64,000 bases of DNA from Pseudomonas sp. MAG733B (lineage in GTDB: Bacteria > Pseudomonadota > Gammaproteobacteria > Pseudomonadales > Pseudomonadaceae): positions 62,001 to 126,000 of the forward strand of contig NZ_CP145732.1 of NCBI RefSeq assembly GCF_036884845.1. The letters are read 5' to 3'. Made by a program: the position numbers and the translations under genes. Below the pieces are notes generated by a model. It ran no database searches, was not told the origin of the DNA, and saw nothing but the letters and a program-made list of their open reading frames with translations. Of this stretch, positions 28,127 through 37,825 are shown piece by piece. The first letter of the stretch is position 1. Every line of letters begins with the position of its first letter.

Positions 28127-29119
28127 ATGCCTGACATGAACTTCACTAAGGAAGTGAGTCATTTCCGAGAAAAAATATCCCAAGAAAAATCCATCATTCT
28201 GGATTTTAGTTACTTGGCCGGCGTTATTGAGTCCTGGTGGAAAAAAAACAACCTTCAAGAAACGCATATCTTGAAAACGCAATTGGTTAATCTATTTCTA
28301 ACGTACCTACGCACCGAAGACACCTTCTATTTTGACAAAGTCGGACTAGCAAATGGGTGCGCGGCAGTCTGCATCAAAAACATATTCAGCTTTGATTCAC
28401 CAAAACTGGCGCTAACCGTGCACGAGGCTTTGGCTGACCTGTTTCATCTCACTGACATAAAATACGATTACGAAGAACACAAAGCGCTGTATCTAAAACC
28501 TTCTGCAGAGAAATATCGGGAATGGGGCAATGGTCACGGCGATATCACACCACACTCCGATGACTTGTATGAAAACCTGAGCGTTGACTACCTGGCGCTG
28601 ACCGTTTGCCGCGACGTTACAAAAACTCCCACCGCCTATTATTTCCCAAGTGATTTACTGTGCGACTTAAGCGACGAGGAAGTGCACGAATTATTAACGA
28701 TGCAAGCAACGTTTATTTCCGGCAAAAACGTCAGCGGCTTAAAAGAAAGGGTTCGTCACGTCGTTGAGTATTCCGAACTCTGCGGCTTTCAGTTTTCGCT
28801 GGATTTCCGAATTGATTCGGAGAACGGTGAGCGGATGCGCGCAAAAAATGGCGGCCAGCATGTGCTGGACAAAATCCGCGTTGGCCTGCCGAATGCAAGA
28901 CACCATGTTTCAACAGCCGAAACCGGCACGTTCCTGATCGTAGCCAACCACAAGATACTGCATGCCCGTCCAATGCTGAACATCGATGCCAACGAGGCTC
29001 GCGATCAAGCGCACAACTCGACTTTCAACACAACGCCGCGACTACTGTTCCGGAGCAAGGGTCCTAGAAAACAATACTTCCCGCTGGATGAAACAACCTA
29101 TACGCAGGACGCAAGTTGA
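28127..29119 (+). CDS. Fe(II)/2-oxoglutarate amino acid hydroxylase (clavaminate synthase-like, AsnO/VioC type)
   Basis: A 330-residue oxygenase. Iron ligands are His143-x-Asp145 (GDITPHSDDLY) and His279 (NHKILHARP), with Arg305 (TPRLLFRS) placed to bind 2-oxoglutarate. The stretch LSVDYLALTVCRDVTKTPTA after the HxD matches the YRPDYLLLLCLR region of free amino acid hydroxylases such as VioC and AsnO, which act on arginine, asparagine or lysine. The substrate here is unknown. GGAGACCC precedes the ATG. Its stop overlaps the azlC start (TGATG), so hydroxylase and exporter are coupled. The AT-rich base composition contrasts with betA and tldD on either side, a sign of transfer. Confidence 0.85.
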   Translation: MPDMNFTKEVSHFREKISQEKSIILDFSYLAGVIESWWKKNNLQETHILKTQLVNLFLTYLRTEDTFYFDKVGLANGCAAVCIKNIFSFDSPKLALTVHEALADLFHLTDIKYDYEEHKALYLKPSAEKYREWGNGHGDITPHSDDLYENLSVDYLALTVCRDVTKTPTAYYFPSDLLCDLSDEEVHELLTMQATFISGKNVSGLKERVRHVVEYSELCGFQFSLDFRIDSENGERMRAKNGGQHVLDKIRVGLPNARHHVSTAETGTFLIVANHKILHARPMLNIDANEARDQAHNSTFNTTPRLLFRSKGPRKQYFPLDETTYTQDAS

Positions 29120-29844
29120 TGGCGATTCCAAATACCTCCACCCGATCCACGTCTGCCCAAGTTTTTAATGAAGGCGCGCGCGATTCAATAACGTTTGGCG
29201 CCGCGTTCATTTTTCTGTACTTATCCATAGGTATTTTAAGCGCAACACAATCCTTATCATTATCTCAATCGTTAGCAACGACTTTATTAATATTCTCCAC
29301 CCCACTACAGTTTTTGCTAATACAAAGCCATAGCGACGGATGGATACTGCTCCCAATAATCGTGGCGCTCAATGCTCGCTTCGTATTAATGTCCGCGACA
29401 CTTGCTCCCTACATAAGAAATACTTCCACCAGCAAAACCATGGCCTCCTTGATTCTGATCACACCCTCGATATTTACGGGCTGCCTCACTCGCTTCAAAC
29501 GGAAAGCGGATCATCCGTTCACTTACATGATTGGCCTCGGCCTTCCAATATTTGGCGTATCGATAATCTGCACCTACATCGGCTTCATCGCCGGAGCAGC
29601 GCTCACCTCACCGGTCATCTATGCAGCAATGACACTTCTATTGCCCTTACAATTCACCGCTTTGGCCGGTAAGCATTGGCCCCACTATTCAGAAGTATCG
29701 AGTTATTGGCTAGGCTTTATCGGAGCGCCACTACTCGTCTACCTATTCAAGGACTACAGCTTGCTCTGCACGCCATTTATAATCGGTGGATTAATTGTGC
29801 TAATTGAAAATAATTACAAAAAACGACGTGGTGTAGCGCCATGA
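29119..29844 (+). CDS. AzlC-family branched amino acid exporter, large subunit
   Basis: A 241-residue inner-membrane protein with about seven hydrophobic segments and the AzlC pattern: GARDSITFGAAFIFLYLSIG at the start, then ALNARFVLMSATLAPYIRN. AzlCD pairs export branched-chain or related amino acids, including toxic analogues. It starts at ATG 29119, overlapping the hydroxylase stop by one base, and overlaps azlD by four bases (ATGA). It is the most AT-rich gene in the window. Pairing with a hydroxylase suggests it exports the hydroxylated product; this is inference. Confidence 0.85.
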   Translation: MAIPNTSTRSTSAQVFNEGARDSITFGAAFIFLYLSIGILSATQSLSLSQSLATTLLIFSTPLQFLLIQSHSDGWILLPIIVALNARFVLMSATLAPYIRNTSTSKTMASLILITPSIFTGCLTRFKRKADHPFTYMIGLGLPIFGVSIICTYIGFIAGAALTSPVIYAAMTLLLPLQFTALAGKHWPHYSEVSSYWLGFIGAPLLVYLFKDYSLLCTPFIIGGLIVLIENNYKKRRGVAP

Positions 29845-30185
29845 CGATCTGGCTTCTTATTGCATTTTCCGCCATTACCGCCCTTGCATTTCGTGCTCTT
29901 CCATTTGCCTTCAAAAACAGCAACGCACTGACGCAAACCCAAGGTTCCTTTTATCGATTCATCAGCTACAGCGCACAAGCAATGTTGGGAGTCATCATTT
30001 ACGACACTGCATTCAACAAAAGAGATGTTCTGACCCTGATTGAGCAATTTGACACGCTGGATGCACTGAAGCTGTTCTTGCTGGTCGGCACCTTCCTCGC
30101 GGTCGCAAAAACTAGAAAAATTCTGCCTGCTTTTTTTGCAAGCCTATTCATTTATGTTGCAGCTTTCATTTATTTGAACGGCTGA
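29841..30185 (+). CDS. AzlD-family small subunit of amino acid exporter
   Basis: A 114-residue membrane protein with four hydrophobic stretches and the AzlD-type start IWLLIAFSAITALAFRALPF. Members form a two-component exporter with AzlC. Its start overlaps azlC by ATGA. It ends the three-gene operon, and a long hairpin follows at 30214-30247. Confidence 0.82.
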   Translation: MTIWLLIAFSAITALAFRALPFAFKNSNALTQTQGSFYRFISYSAQAMLGVIIYDTAFNKRDVLTLIEQFDTLDALKLFLLVGTFLAVAKTRKILPAFFASLFIYVAAFIYLNG

Positions 30186-30213
30186 AAGCAGTCCTTTGCC
30201 AGACAGTGGGATT

Positions 30214-30247
30214 GTTCGCGAGCTAGCCGCAATGGCTATTCGCGAAC
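30214..30247. other. Hairpin after the hydroxylase-AzlCD operon
   Basis: GTTCGCGA pairs with TCGCGAAC, enclosing TAGCC/GGCTA. There is no T tract. It may end the island's transcript or be a REP relative. The rest of the 30186-30416 gap shows nothing further except AAGGAGG before the next gene. Confidence 0.5.
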
Positions 30248-30416
30248 TAAATCATCAGCCAAGTCGTCACGCGCCGGCTGCAGCTCTTAATCCTTCCCGA
30301 GTCCGATCCAAACTTGATCCTCCCCCCGCGCAGGCCTACTCTAGCGCCACGCAATCGTTTCACCCCTCCCCTCGCAACACCGCTTCACCGTCACTCCATA
30401 CCAAGGAGGTTCCCGA

Positions 30417-31859
30417 ATGTTCGATTTCCACCCCCAGCTCAAGCAGCGCTTTGCTGCGTTGCGCACGGGCGCTGAATTCTTTTCCCTGCGTTATGTGCGC
30501 GAGTCCGGCCAGTACCTGTCGGTGCGCAAGAACGTCGCCGAACCGCCAAGCCTGAGCCGTGATGAAGGGGCAATGCTGACCGTGCGGGTCAACGGCGTCG
30601 AAGCCTATGCCGCGACCAACGATCTGTCGCAACAAGGCCTGCAAGCGGCGCTGGAGCGAGCCGAGCAACAAGCCCGTCGACTCAAGCCCCACGCCCTGCT
30701 GGACCTGCGCGAACAAGCCGTTTCGAGTGACCGCGCCGATTATTTTTCGCCGAACCTCGACCAGCCATTCCCGTCCCTGAGCGATTGCTACCAATTGCTC
30801 GGTACGGAATCCGCCGCTGTTCCAAAGGACGAGCGCCTGGTGAACTGGCAGGTGAGCATCGGCATCACCCACGTCGAGCAGATTTACCTCAACAGCGCCG
30901 GTGCCGAACTGCGCCAAGCCCAGCATTTCGTCTATCCCGGGCTGGAGGTCACTGCCTACGACGGTAGCGACAGCCAGACCCGCACTCTCGGCCGGGAAAA
31001 CTTCGGCCAACAGGGTGGCTTTGATGTCATCAGCCGCTGCGGATTGATCGGTGCCGGAGTAAAAATCGCCGATCAGGCGTTGCAATTGCTGCTTGCGCCG
31101 AATACACCGCAAGGTCCGCGCGACCTGCTGCTGATGCCCGACCAGATGATGCTGCAAATCCACGAGTCCATCGGCCACCCGCTGGAACTGGACCGCATCC
31201 TCGGCGACGAACGCAATTACGCCGGCACCAGTTTCGTCAAAGCCGAAGACTTCGGCCACCTGCAATACGGTTCGAAACTGCTGAACGTGACCTTCGATCC
31301 GGATATCCCCGAACAGCTCGCCAGCTACGGCCATGACGACGACGGCACAGCCGCCAGCAAACAATTCCTGATTCGCGAAGGCCTGTTGTTGCGGCCATTG
31401 GGCGGAGCGCTGTCGCAATTCCGCGCCGGCATGGATGGCGTCGCCAATAGCCGCGCGTGTGGCTGGAATCGTCCGCCGATCGACCGCATGGCCAACCTGA
31501 ACATCGAGCCGGGCGATCAACCGCTGGAACAGCTGATCGGCAACATCGAGCACGGCATCCTGATGAGCACCAACCGTTCGTGGTCAATCGACGATGCGCG
31601 CAACAAGTTCCAGTTCGGCTGCGAATGGGGCCAGTTGATCGAAAACGGCGAACTCAAGGGCGTGGTGAAAAACCCGAACTACCGGGCGATTTCCGCGCAG
31701 TTCTGGAAGAGCCTCAGCGCCGTCGGCGATGCCAACACCTTCAAGGTTCTCGGCACGCCGAACTGCGGCAAGGGCGAGCCGAATCAGGTCATTCGTGTCG
31801 GCCACGCGTCGCCAGCGTGCGTGTTCAGCAACGTTGATGTATTTGGGGGAGACGCCTGA
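30417..31859 (+). CDS. TldD-like metalloprotease subunit (peptidase U62)
   Basis: A 480-residue TldD/PmbA-superfamily protein. The zinc motif HESIGH (HExxxH) is at residues 249-254, in MMLQIHESIGHPLELDRI, which marks the catalytic subunit. Family members degrade unfolded or modified peptides as TldD-TldE heterodimers. AAGGAGG gives a strong ribosome binding site. It overlaps the partner gene by one base (TGATG). It is a second, less typical copy rather than the rng-linked tldD, judging by context, so no symbol is given. Confidence 0.85.
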   Translation: MFDFHPQLKQRFAALRTGAEFFSLRYVRESGQYLSVRKNVAEPPSLSRDEGAMLTVRVNGVEAYAATNDLSQQGLQAALERAEQQARRLKPHALLDLREQAVSSDRADYFSPNLDQPFPSLSDCYQLLGTESAAVPKDERLVNWQVSIGITHVEQIYLNSAGAELRQAQHFVYPGLEVTAYDGSDSQTRTLGRENFGQQGGFDVISRCGLIGAGVKIADQALQLLLAPNTPQGPRDLLLMPDQMMLQIHESIGHPLELDRILGDERNYAGTSFVKAEDFGHLQYGSKLLNVTFDPDIPEQLASYGHDDDGTAASKQFLIREGLLLRPLGGALSQFRAGMDGVANSRACGWNRPPIDRMANLNIEPGDQPLEQLIGNIEHGILMSTNRSWSIDDARNKFQFGCEWGQLIENGELKGVVKNPNYRAISAQFWKSLSAVGDANTFKVLGTPNCGKGEPNQVIRVGHASPACVFSNVDVFGGDA

Positions 31860-33196
31860 TGAGCACTTCAAAATCTCAGGCCGAGTCGTTCAAGGCCTTG
31901 GTCGCCGGATTGCGCGCAGCACTGCACGAACCGGAGCAATTCACCCTCAGTTATGCCGCCGAATCGTCAGCCTTCGTGCGTTTCAATCACGCCAAGGTGC
32001 GGCAGGCCGGGCAGGTGCAGCAGGCGAGCATCGGCCTGAAACTGATCAACGATGGTCGCCACGCCGATCTGCAGATCACCTTGGCGGGCGACCCTGAAGT
32101 CGACCTTCAGCGTCTGGCCGAAGGTCTGCAACAGCTGCGCGAAACCTTGCCGTTGCTGCCAAAGGACCCGTACCTGCTGCTCAACCACAACGGCTGGAAA
32201 AGCAAGAACGTGCAGGAACACCCGCTGCCGGACACTGAGCAAGCAGTCGCCGAAATCACCCAGGCCGCTGAAGGGCTGGACATGGTCGGCTTTTATGCTG
32301 CCGGCCCGATCAGCCGTGGTTTCGCCAGTTCCGCCGGAGCGTTCGGCTGGCATCAGGCCAACAGCTTCAATTTCGACTTCAGCCTGTTCCACGAAAACGG
32401 TCAGGCGGTGAAAGCCAGCTATGCCGGACATGACTGGAGCAGCGAAGGCTTTGCCAAGCGCTTCCAACAGGCCCGTGAGCAGCTTGAGTTTCTGGGGCGG
32501 CCGCTACGCACCCTGCCGCCGGGCCAATACCGCGCCTACCTCGCGCCGGCCGCACTGGAAGAAATCATGGGCATGCTGTGCTGGGGCGGGTTTTCCGCGC
32601 AGTCGATTGCCAGCAAGAGCAGTCCGCTGCAGAAGCTCTACGCGGGCGATCAACACTTCAGCCCGCTGATCTCGCTGGATGAAAAAGTCAGTGGTTCGCT
32701 GAGCCCGGCATTCTCTGACGAAGGCTATCCACGCAGCGATCTGAAGTTGATTGCCGAGGGTCAGGCCGGTGCTCAACTGGTCGGCTCACGAAGCGCCGCC
32801 GAATACGGCTTGACCGCCAATGGTGCCAGCGGCGGCGAATCGCCGAGTGCGTTGAACTTGAAGGCCGGGGAATTGGCTGAGGCGGACATCCTCAAACAAC
32901 TGGGCACCGGTTTGTACATCAGCAACCTGTGGTACCTGAACTTCTCGGATCAACCGGCGGCGCGCCTGACCGGCATGACACGGTTTGCGACTTTCTGGGT
33001 CGAGAACGGCGAGATACAAGCGCCGGTCAGCACCATGCGTTTCGATGACAGCGCGTTCAGCCTGCTGGGTTCGCAGTTGGAAGCGTTGACCGAGGAGCGC
33101 GAAATGTTGCTGTCGGCGAGTACCTACAGCCAGCGGGCGACGGCTTCTGCGTTGTTGCCTGGGGCGCTCGTTAGCCGATTGACTCTGACGCTGTAA
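31859..33196 (+). CDS. TldE/PmbA-like protease partner subunit
   Basis: A 445-residue TldD/PmbA-superfamily protein without a HExxxH motif, as expected for the non-catalytic partner. The C-terminal beta-rich part (GTGLYISNLWYLNFSDQPAARLTGMTRFATFWVENG) is the conserved PmbA signature. It is translationally coupled to the TldD-like gene. The pair most likely forms a heterodimeric peptidase; the substrate is unknown. Confidence 0.83.
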   Translation: MSTSKSQAESFKALVAGLRAALHEPEQFTLSYAAESSAFVRFNHAKVRQAGQVQQASIGLKLINDGRHADLQITLAGDPEVDLQRLAEGLQQLRETLPLLPKDPYLLLNHNGWKSKNVQEHPLPDTEQAVAEITQAAEGLDMVGFYAAGPISRGFASSAGAFGWHQANSFNFDFSLFHENGQAVKASYAGHDWSSEGFAKRFQQAREQLEFLGRPLRTLPPGQYRAYLAPAALEEIMGMLCWGGFSAQSIASKSSPLQKLYAGDQHFSPLISLDEKVSGSLSPAFSDEGYPRSDLKLIAEGQAGAQLVGSRSAAEYGLTANGASGGESPSALNLKAGELAEADILKQLGTGLYISNLWYLNFSDQPAARLTGMTRFATFWVENGEIQAPVSTMRFDDSAFSLLGSQLEALTEEREMLLSASTYSQRATASALLPGALVSRLTLTL

Positions 33197-33207
33197 ACAC
33201 AACACGC

Positions 33208-33342
33208 CTGTGGCGAGGGAGCTTGCTCCCGCTGGGCTGCGAAGCAGCCCCAAAACCCGCAAGTCCGGTTCACCTGGAAGACCACACAAACCGGATTTAC
33301 GACTGCTGCGCAGCCGAGCGGGAGCAAGCTCCCTCGCCACAG
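33208..33342. repeat. Long REP-type inverted repeat, copy 3 of 4
   Basis: CTGTGGCGAGGGAGCTTGCT and its inverse bound 135 bp just after the TldE-like gene. Confidence 0.9.
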
Positions 33343-33372
33343 GGGCCGAGCACTATTTGACTCAGAGGTCCC

Positions 33373-34800
33373 ATGCCCAACCGCCCGCCTCTCGATCCTG
33401 TCACCGCCCGCTGGGTGCCGTGGGTCGTCGCCATCGCGTTTTTCATGCAGTCCCTCGACGGGACGATCCTCAACACCGCCCTGCCCGCCATGGCCAGCGA
33501 CCTGGCCGAAGACCCACTGCGCATGCAAGGGGTGATCATCGCCTACATGCTCACCGTCGCCTTGCTGATCCCCGCCTCAGGCTGGATCGCGGATCGCTTC
33601 GGCACCAAGAAAATCTTCTTCAGCGCGATTCTGCTATTCAGCTTCGGCTCGTTGCTCTGCGCATTGTCGACCACCCTCACCCAGTTGATCGGCGCCAGGA
33701 TAATCCAGGGCCTGGGCGGTGCGCTGATGCTACCGGTCGGGCGATTGGTGGTACTGCGTGCCTACCCGCGTTCGGAACTGGTGCGGATCATGGGCTTCAT
33801 CACCATTCCCGGCCTGCTCGGCCCGCTGATCGGCCCGACCATGGGCGGCTGGATGGTGCAATACCTGACGTGGCACTGGATCTTCCTGATCAATCTGCCG
33901 GTCGGCGTGATTGGCTGTTACGCCGTGTGGAAATTCATCCCCGACCTGCGCGGCTCCGAACGCACTCGCTTCGATAGCCTGGGTTTCGTGCTGTTCGGCG
34001 CGGCGATGATCCTGATCACCGTCGCCATGGAAGGCCTCGGCGAACTGCACTTGCCGCACCTGCGGGTGATGCTGCTGTTGTTCGGCGGGATGGCGTGTCT
34101 GGCAGCGTACTGGCTGCGCGCCGGGCACATCGACAATCCGCTGTTCGCGCCGTCGCTGTTCAAGACCCGGACTTTTGCCGTGGGCATTCTCGGAAATCTG
34201 TTCGCCCGCCTCGGCAGCGGCGCCCTGCCGTTCCTGGTGCCATTGCTGCTGCAAGTGGCGCTGGGGTATTCGCCGTCTCAAGCGGGGATGAGCATGCTGC
34301 CGCTGGCGGCGGCGGCGATGATCGCCAAGTGGGTGGCGCGGCCGCTGATCGAACGCTTGGGCTACCGCATCGTGTTGACCGGCAACACCCTGGCGCTGGG
34401 GATCATGCTGGCGAGCATGGGCTTGGTCAGTGAGCAGACGCCGTACTGGCTGCTGTTGTGTCTGCTGGCGATCCTGGGCGCGATCAACTCCTTGCAGTTC
34501 ACCGCGATGAACACCGTGACCCTGATCGACCTCGACGATGCCAGCGCCAGCAGCGGCAACAGTCTGCTGTCGGTGGTCGCACAACTGTCGTTGAGCCTTG
34601 GCGTTGCGTGCGCCGGTGCATTGCTGGGCGGGTTCACGGCGGAGATTGGAAACGACGGTGTAGACACGGTTCTGGGTGCCTTCCAGCTGACATTCGTGAC
34701 GGTAGGCATCATGGCGATGCTGGCCGCGACGATCTTTTCCCAGCTCTCAAAGGAAGACGGACGGCGCGTCAAACGTCCGGAACAGCACATCGAACCTTAG
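33373..34800 (+). CDS. MFS multidrug efflux transporter, DHA2 type (MdtD-like)
   Basis: A 475-residue inner-membrane exporter with about 14 hydrophobic segments. The start VVAIAFFMQSLDGTILNTAL holds the DHA2 motif D1, GWIADRFGTKKIF is motif A, and IPGLLGPLIGPTMGGWMVQY is the antiporter motif C. It resembles MdtD/EmrB proteins that expel drugs by proton exchange. It stands just before dbpA, as a similar gene does in P. aeruginosa. Substrate unknown. Confidence 0.85.
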   Translation: MPNRPPLDPVTARWVPWVVAIAFFMQSLDGTILNTALPAMASDLAEDPLRMQGVIIAYMLTVALLIPASGWIADRFGTKKIFFSAILLFSFGSLLCALSTTLTQLIGARIIQGLGGALMLPVGRLVVLRAYPRSELVRIMGFITIPGLLGPLIGPTMGGWMVQYLTWHWIFLINLPVGVIGCYAVWKFIPDLRGSERTRFDSLGFVLFGAAMILITVAMEGLGELHLPHLRVMLLLFGGMACLAAYWLRAGHIDNPLFAPSLFKTRTFAVGILGNLFARLGSGALPFLVPLLLQVALGYSPSQAGMSMLPLAAAAMIAKWVARPLIERLGYRIVLTGNTLALGIMLASMGLVSEQTPYWLLLCLLAILGAINSLQFTAMNTVTLIDLDDASASSGNSLLSVVAQLSLSLGVACAGALLGGFTAEIGNDGVDTVLGAFQLTFVTVGIMAMLAATIFSQLSKEDGRRVKRPEQHIEP

Positions 34801-34857
34801 GGCGAATGGCCATCGGACTGGTACACTGCGCGACATTTTGTTTTGCAGGCCAGTCCC

Positions 34858-36243
34858 GTGACCACCATCGCCACCGAATTTAATACTTTGCCGCTGTCCG
34901 CCGCCATGCTGGCTAACCTCGACTCCCTCGGTTATGCCCAGATGACGCCGATCCAGGCGCAAAGCTTGCCGGTGATCCTCAAGGGGATGGACCTGATCGC
35001 CCAGGCCAAGACCGGCAGCGGCAAGACCGCCGCGTTCGGCATCGGCCTGTTGAACCCGATCAATCCGCGCTACTTCGGTTGCCAGGCCCTCATCCTCTGC
35101 CCGACCCGCGAGCTGGCTGACCAGGTCGCCAAGGAAATCCGTCGTCTGGCCCGTGCCGAAGACAACATCAAGGTCCTGACCCTGTGCGGCGGCGTGTCCC
35201 TCGGCCCGCAGATTGCTTCGCTGGAACACGGTGCGCACATCATCGTCGGCACGCCGGGGCGCATTCAGCAGCACTTGCGCAAGGGCTCGCTGGTCCTTCA
35301 CGGCCTGAACACGCTGATCCTCGACGAAGCCGACCGCATGCTCGACATGGGCTTCTACGATTCCATCGAAGAAATCATCATGCAGTCCCCGGAGCGTCGC
35401 CAGACGTTGCTGTTCTCGGCCACGTACCCGGTGGGCATCAAGCAACTGGCCTCGAAGTTCATGCGCAACCCGCAGCAAGTGAAGGCCGAAGCGTTCCACG
35501 ACGACACGCAGATCGAGCAGCGCTTCTACGAGATTTCCCCGGAAGAGCGCATGAGCGCAGTAACCAAGATCCTCGGCCACTTCCGCCCGGCGTCCTGCGT
35601 GGCGTTCTGCTACACCAAGCAGCAGGTCCAGGAAACCGTCGACCACCTGACCGCCAAAGGCATCTCCGCCGTCGGCCTGCACGGCGATCTGGAACAGCGT
35701 GACCGCGACCAGGTGCTGGCGATGTTCGCCAACCGCAGCACTTCGGTACTGGTCGCCACCGACGTCGCCGCCCGTGGTCTGGACATCGATTCGCTGGACA
35801 TGGTGATCAACGTCGAGCTGGCCCGTGACTCGGAAATCCACATCCACCGCGTCGGCCGTACCGGTCGTGCCGGTGAGAAAGGCCTGGCGATCAGCCTGGT
35901 CGCGCCGTCCGAAGCGCAGCGCGCTCAAGCCATCGAACAATTGCAGAAGTCGCCATTGACCTGGGATCAGGTGGACAATCTCGTCTCTCAGGGTGGCGGT
36001 CCGCTGCTGCCGCAGATGAGCACCCTGTGCATCGGCGCCGGCCGCAAAGACAAGGTTCGTCCGGGCGACATCCTTGGCGCTCTGACGGGTGATGCCGGCA
36101 TTCCGGGCGCCCAGGTCGGCAAGATCGCAATTTTCGACTTCCAGGCCTACGTGGCAGTGGATCGCGGCGTTGCCAAGCAGGCCTTGCAGCGCTTGAACGA
36201 CGGCAAGATCAAGGGCCGTTCGTTGCGCGTGCGTATTTTGTAA
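34858..36243 (+). CDS. dbpA: ATP-dependent 23S rRNA helicase DbpA
   Basis: DEAD-box RNA helicase, 461 aa, acting in 50S subunit assembly on 23S rRNA hairpin 92. Motifs in order: Q motif MTPIQAQSLP, motif I AKTGSGKT, motif II LILDEADRM, motif III FSATYP, and motif VI HRVGRTGRAG. The last 75 residues form the DbpA RNA-binding domain (DKVRPGDILGALTGDAGI). GTG 34858 (MTTIATEFNTLPLS) is chosen as the likely start; TTG 34843 is also in frame. Confidence 0.93.
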   Translation: MTTIATEFNTLPLSAAMLANLDSLGYAQMTPIQAQSLPVILKGMDLIAQAKTGSGKTAAFGIGLLNPINPRYFGCQALILCPTRELADQVAKEIRRLARAEDNIKVLTLCGGVSLGPQIASLEHGAHIIVGTPGRIQQHLRKGSLVLHGLNTLILDEADRMLDMGFYDSIEEIIMQSPERRQTLLFSATYPVGIKQLASKFMRNPQQVKAEAFHDDTQIEQRFYEISPEERMSAVTKILGHFRPASCVAFCYTKQQVQETVDHLTAKGISAVGLHGDLEQRDRDQVLAMFANRSTSVLVATDVAARGLDIDSLDMVINVELARDSEIHIHRVGRTGRAGEKGLAISLVAPSEAQRAQAIEQLQKSPLTWDQVDNLVSQGGGPLLPQMSTLCIGAGRKDKVRPGDILGALTGDAGIPGAQVGKIAIFDFQAYVAVDRGVAKQALQRLNDGKIKGRSLRVRIL

Positions 36244-36269
36244 GCGATCTTCGACCCAACGAAGATCCC

Positions 36270-36361
36270 CTGTGGGAGCGGGCTTGCTCGCGAATGCAAT
36301 CTGTCAGTTAGCCTATTGGTTGACTGACACACCGCTTTCGCGAGCAAGCCCGCTCCCACAG
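36270..36361. repeat. REP palindrome pair
   Basis: CTGTGGGAGCGGGCTTGCTC arms in inverted order lie between dbpA and the flavoprotein gene. Confidence 0.9.
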
Positions 36362-36396
36362 TTTGTTTTGTGGTGAAACACTGTGAGGACACCGTT

Positions 36397-37575
36397 TTGC
36401 GCTCTACCGAAGTCGTGATCATTGGCGCTGGCGCCGCAGGGTTGATGTGTGCGCTGACCGCCGCCGGGCGCGGGCGCAAGGTGCTGTTGCTCGACCATGC
36501 CAACAAGGCCGGCAAGAAAATCCTGATGTCGGGCGGCGGCCGCTGCAACTTCACCAACATGTATACCGAGCCGAGCAATTTCCTCTCGCAAAACGCGCAC
36601 TTCTGCAAATCGGCCTTGGCCCGCTATACCCAGTGGGATTTCATCGGCATGGTCGCCAAGCACGATGTGCCCTACCACGAGAAAAAACTCGGCCAGTTGT
36701 TTTGCGATAACAAATCCAGCGACATCCTCGAAATGCTGTTGAACGAGTGCGATCAGGTCGGCGTCAGCCTGCACCTGGACACGTCGATCCAGACCATCGA
36801 GAAGCTTGAGAAAGGTTATTTGCTCGACACGACGCTCGGGCAGGTGACGTGCGAATCGCTGGTGATCGCCACCGGCGGCCTGTCGATCCCGACCCTCGGC
36901 GCCACCGGTTTCGGCTATCAGGTGGCCAAGCAATTCGGCCACGACCTGCTGCCGACCCGCGCCGGTCTGGTGCCGTTCACCATCACCGATCAGCTCAAGG
37001 AATTGTGCACCGAGCTGTCCGGCACCTCGGTGGATTGCCTGGTGAGCTGCAATGACCAAAGCTTCCGCGAGAACATCCTGTTCACCCACCGCGGCCTCAG
37101 CGGCCCGGCGATTTTGCAGATTTCTTCGTTCTGGGAATCCGGTGACACGGTCGAGATCAACCTGATGCCGGATCATGACGTACCGAGCTGGCTGCAACAG
37201 CAACAAGCCGAGCGTCCCAACAGCGAGCTGAAAACCCTGCTTGGGGAAATCTTCACCAAGAAGATGGCCAATCTGCTGGCGGACAACTGGTTTGTCTCCA
37301 AGCCGATGAAGCAATACACCCACGCAGAAATTGCCGAGATCGCCGAAAAACTGGCGAGCTGGAAAGTCGTGCCGGCGGGCACGGAAGGCTACCGGACTGC
37401 GGAAGTGACACTGGGCGGCGTGGACACCAACGAGGTGTCATCCAAGACCATGGAATCGCTGAAAAGCCCGGGGCTGTACTTCATCGGTGAAGTGCTGGAC
37501 GTGACCGGGCATCTGGGTGGTTTCAACTTCCAGTGGGCATGGGCTTCGGGGTACGCGGCTGCGCAGTACGTCTGA
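36397..37575 (+). CDS. BaiN/HI0933-like FAD-dependent oxidoreductase
   Basis: A 392-residue flavoprotein of the HI0933/BaiN/RdsA family. The FAD-binding start is VVIIGAGAAGLMCALTAAGRG, followed by the family signature KILMSGGGRCNFTN, ATGGLSIPTLGATGFGY in the middle and VTGHLGGFNFQWAWASGYAA at the end. Its substrate is not established in Pseudomonas. A TTG at 36397, 7 bp after GAGGAC, is the best start (MRSTEVVIIGAG); a GTG at 36370 is possible. Confidence 0.85.
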   Translation: MRSTEVVIIGAGAAGLMCALTAAGRGRKVLLLDHANKAGKKILMSGGGRCNFTNMYTEPSNFLSQNAHFCKSALARYTQWDFIGMVAKHDVPYHEKKLGQLFCDNKSSDILEMLLNECDQVGVSLHLDTSIQTIEKLEKGYLLDTTLGQVTCESLVIATGGLSIPTLGATGFGYQVAKQFGHDLLPTRAGLVPFTITDQLKELCTELSGTSVDCLVSCNDQSFRENILFTHRGLSGPAILQISSFWESGDTVEINLMPDHDVPSWLQQQQAERPNSELKTLLGEIFTKKMANLLADNWFVSKPMKQYTHAEIAEIAEKLASWKVVPAGTEGYRTAEVTLGGVDTNEVSSKTMESLKSPGLYFIGEVLDVTGHLGGFNFQWAWASGYAAAQYV

Positions 37576-37598
37576 CCAACTGGCGTACACAAAACAAC

Positions 37599-37688
37599 TG
37601 TGGGAGCGGGCTTGCTCGCGAAAGCGTCGGATCAGTCAACATTGATGTTGAATGACACACCGCCTTCGCGAGCAAGCCCGCTCCCACA
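37599..37688. repeat. REP palindrome pair
   Basis: TGTGGGAGCGGGCTTGCTCG arms, inverted, about 45 bp apart, follow the flavoprotein gene. Confidence 0.9.
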
Positions 37689-37825
37689 TTGGGTCTGTGA
37701 TGATTTGCAGAGTGTATTCGCACAAGGAAGGAACAAATTTTGCTGCCCAATGTGATCGGCGCCATTGCGTCGGCGTCATTAGTGGCTCAATTTAGCGTCA
37801 TCGCCTCGGAAGGCCTTCGCATTTC

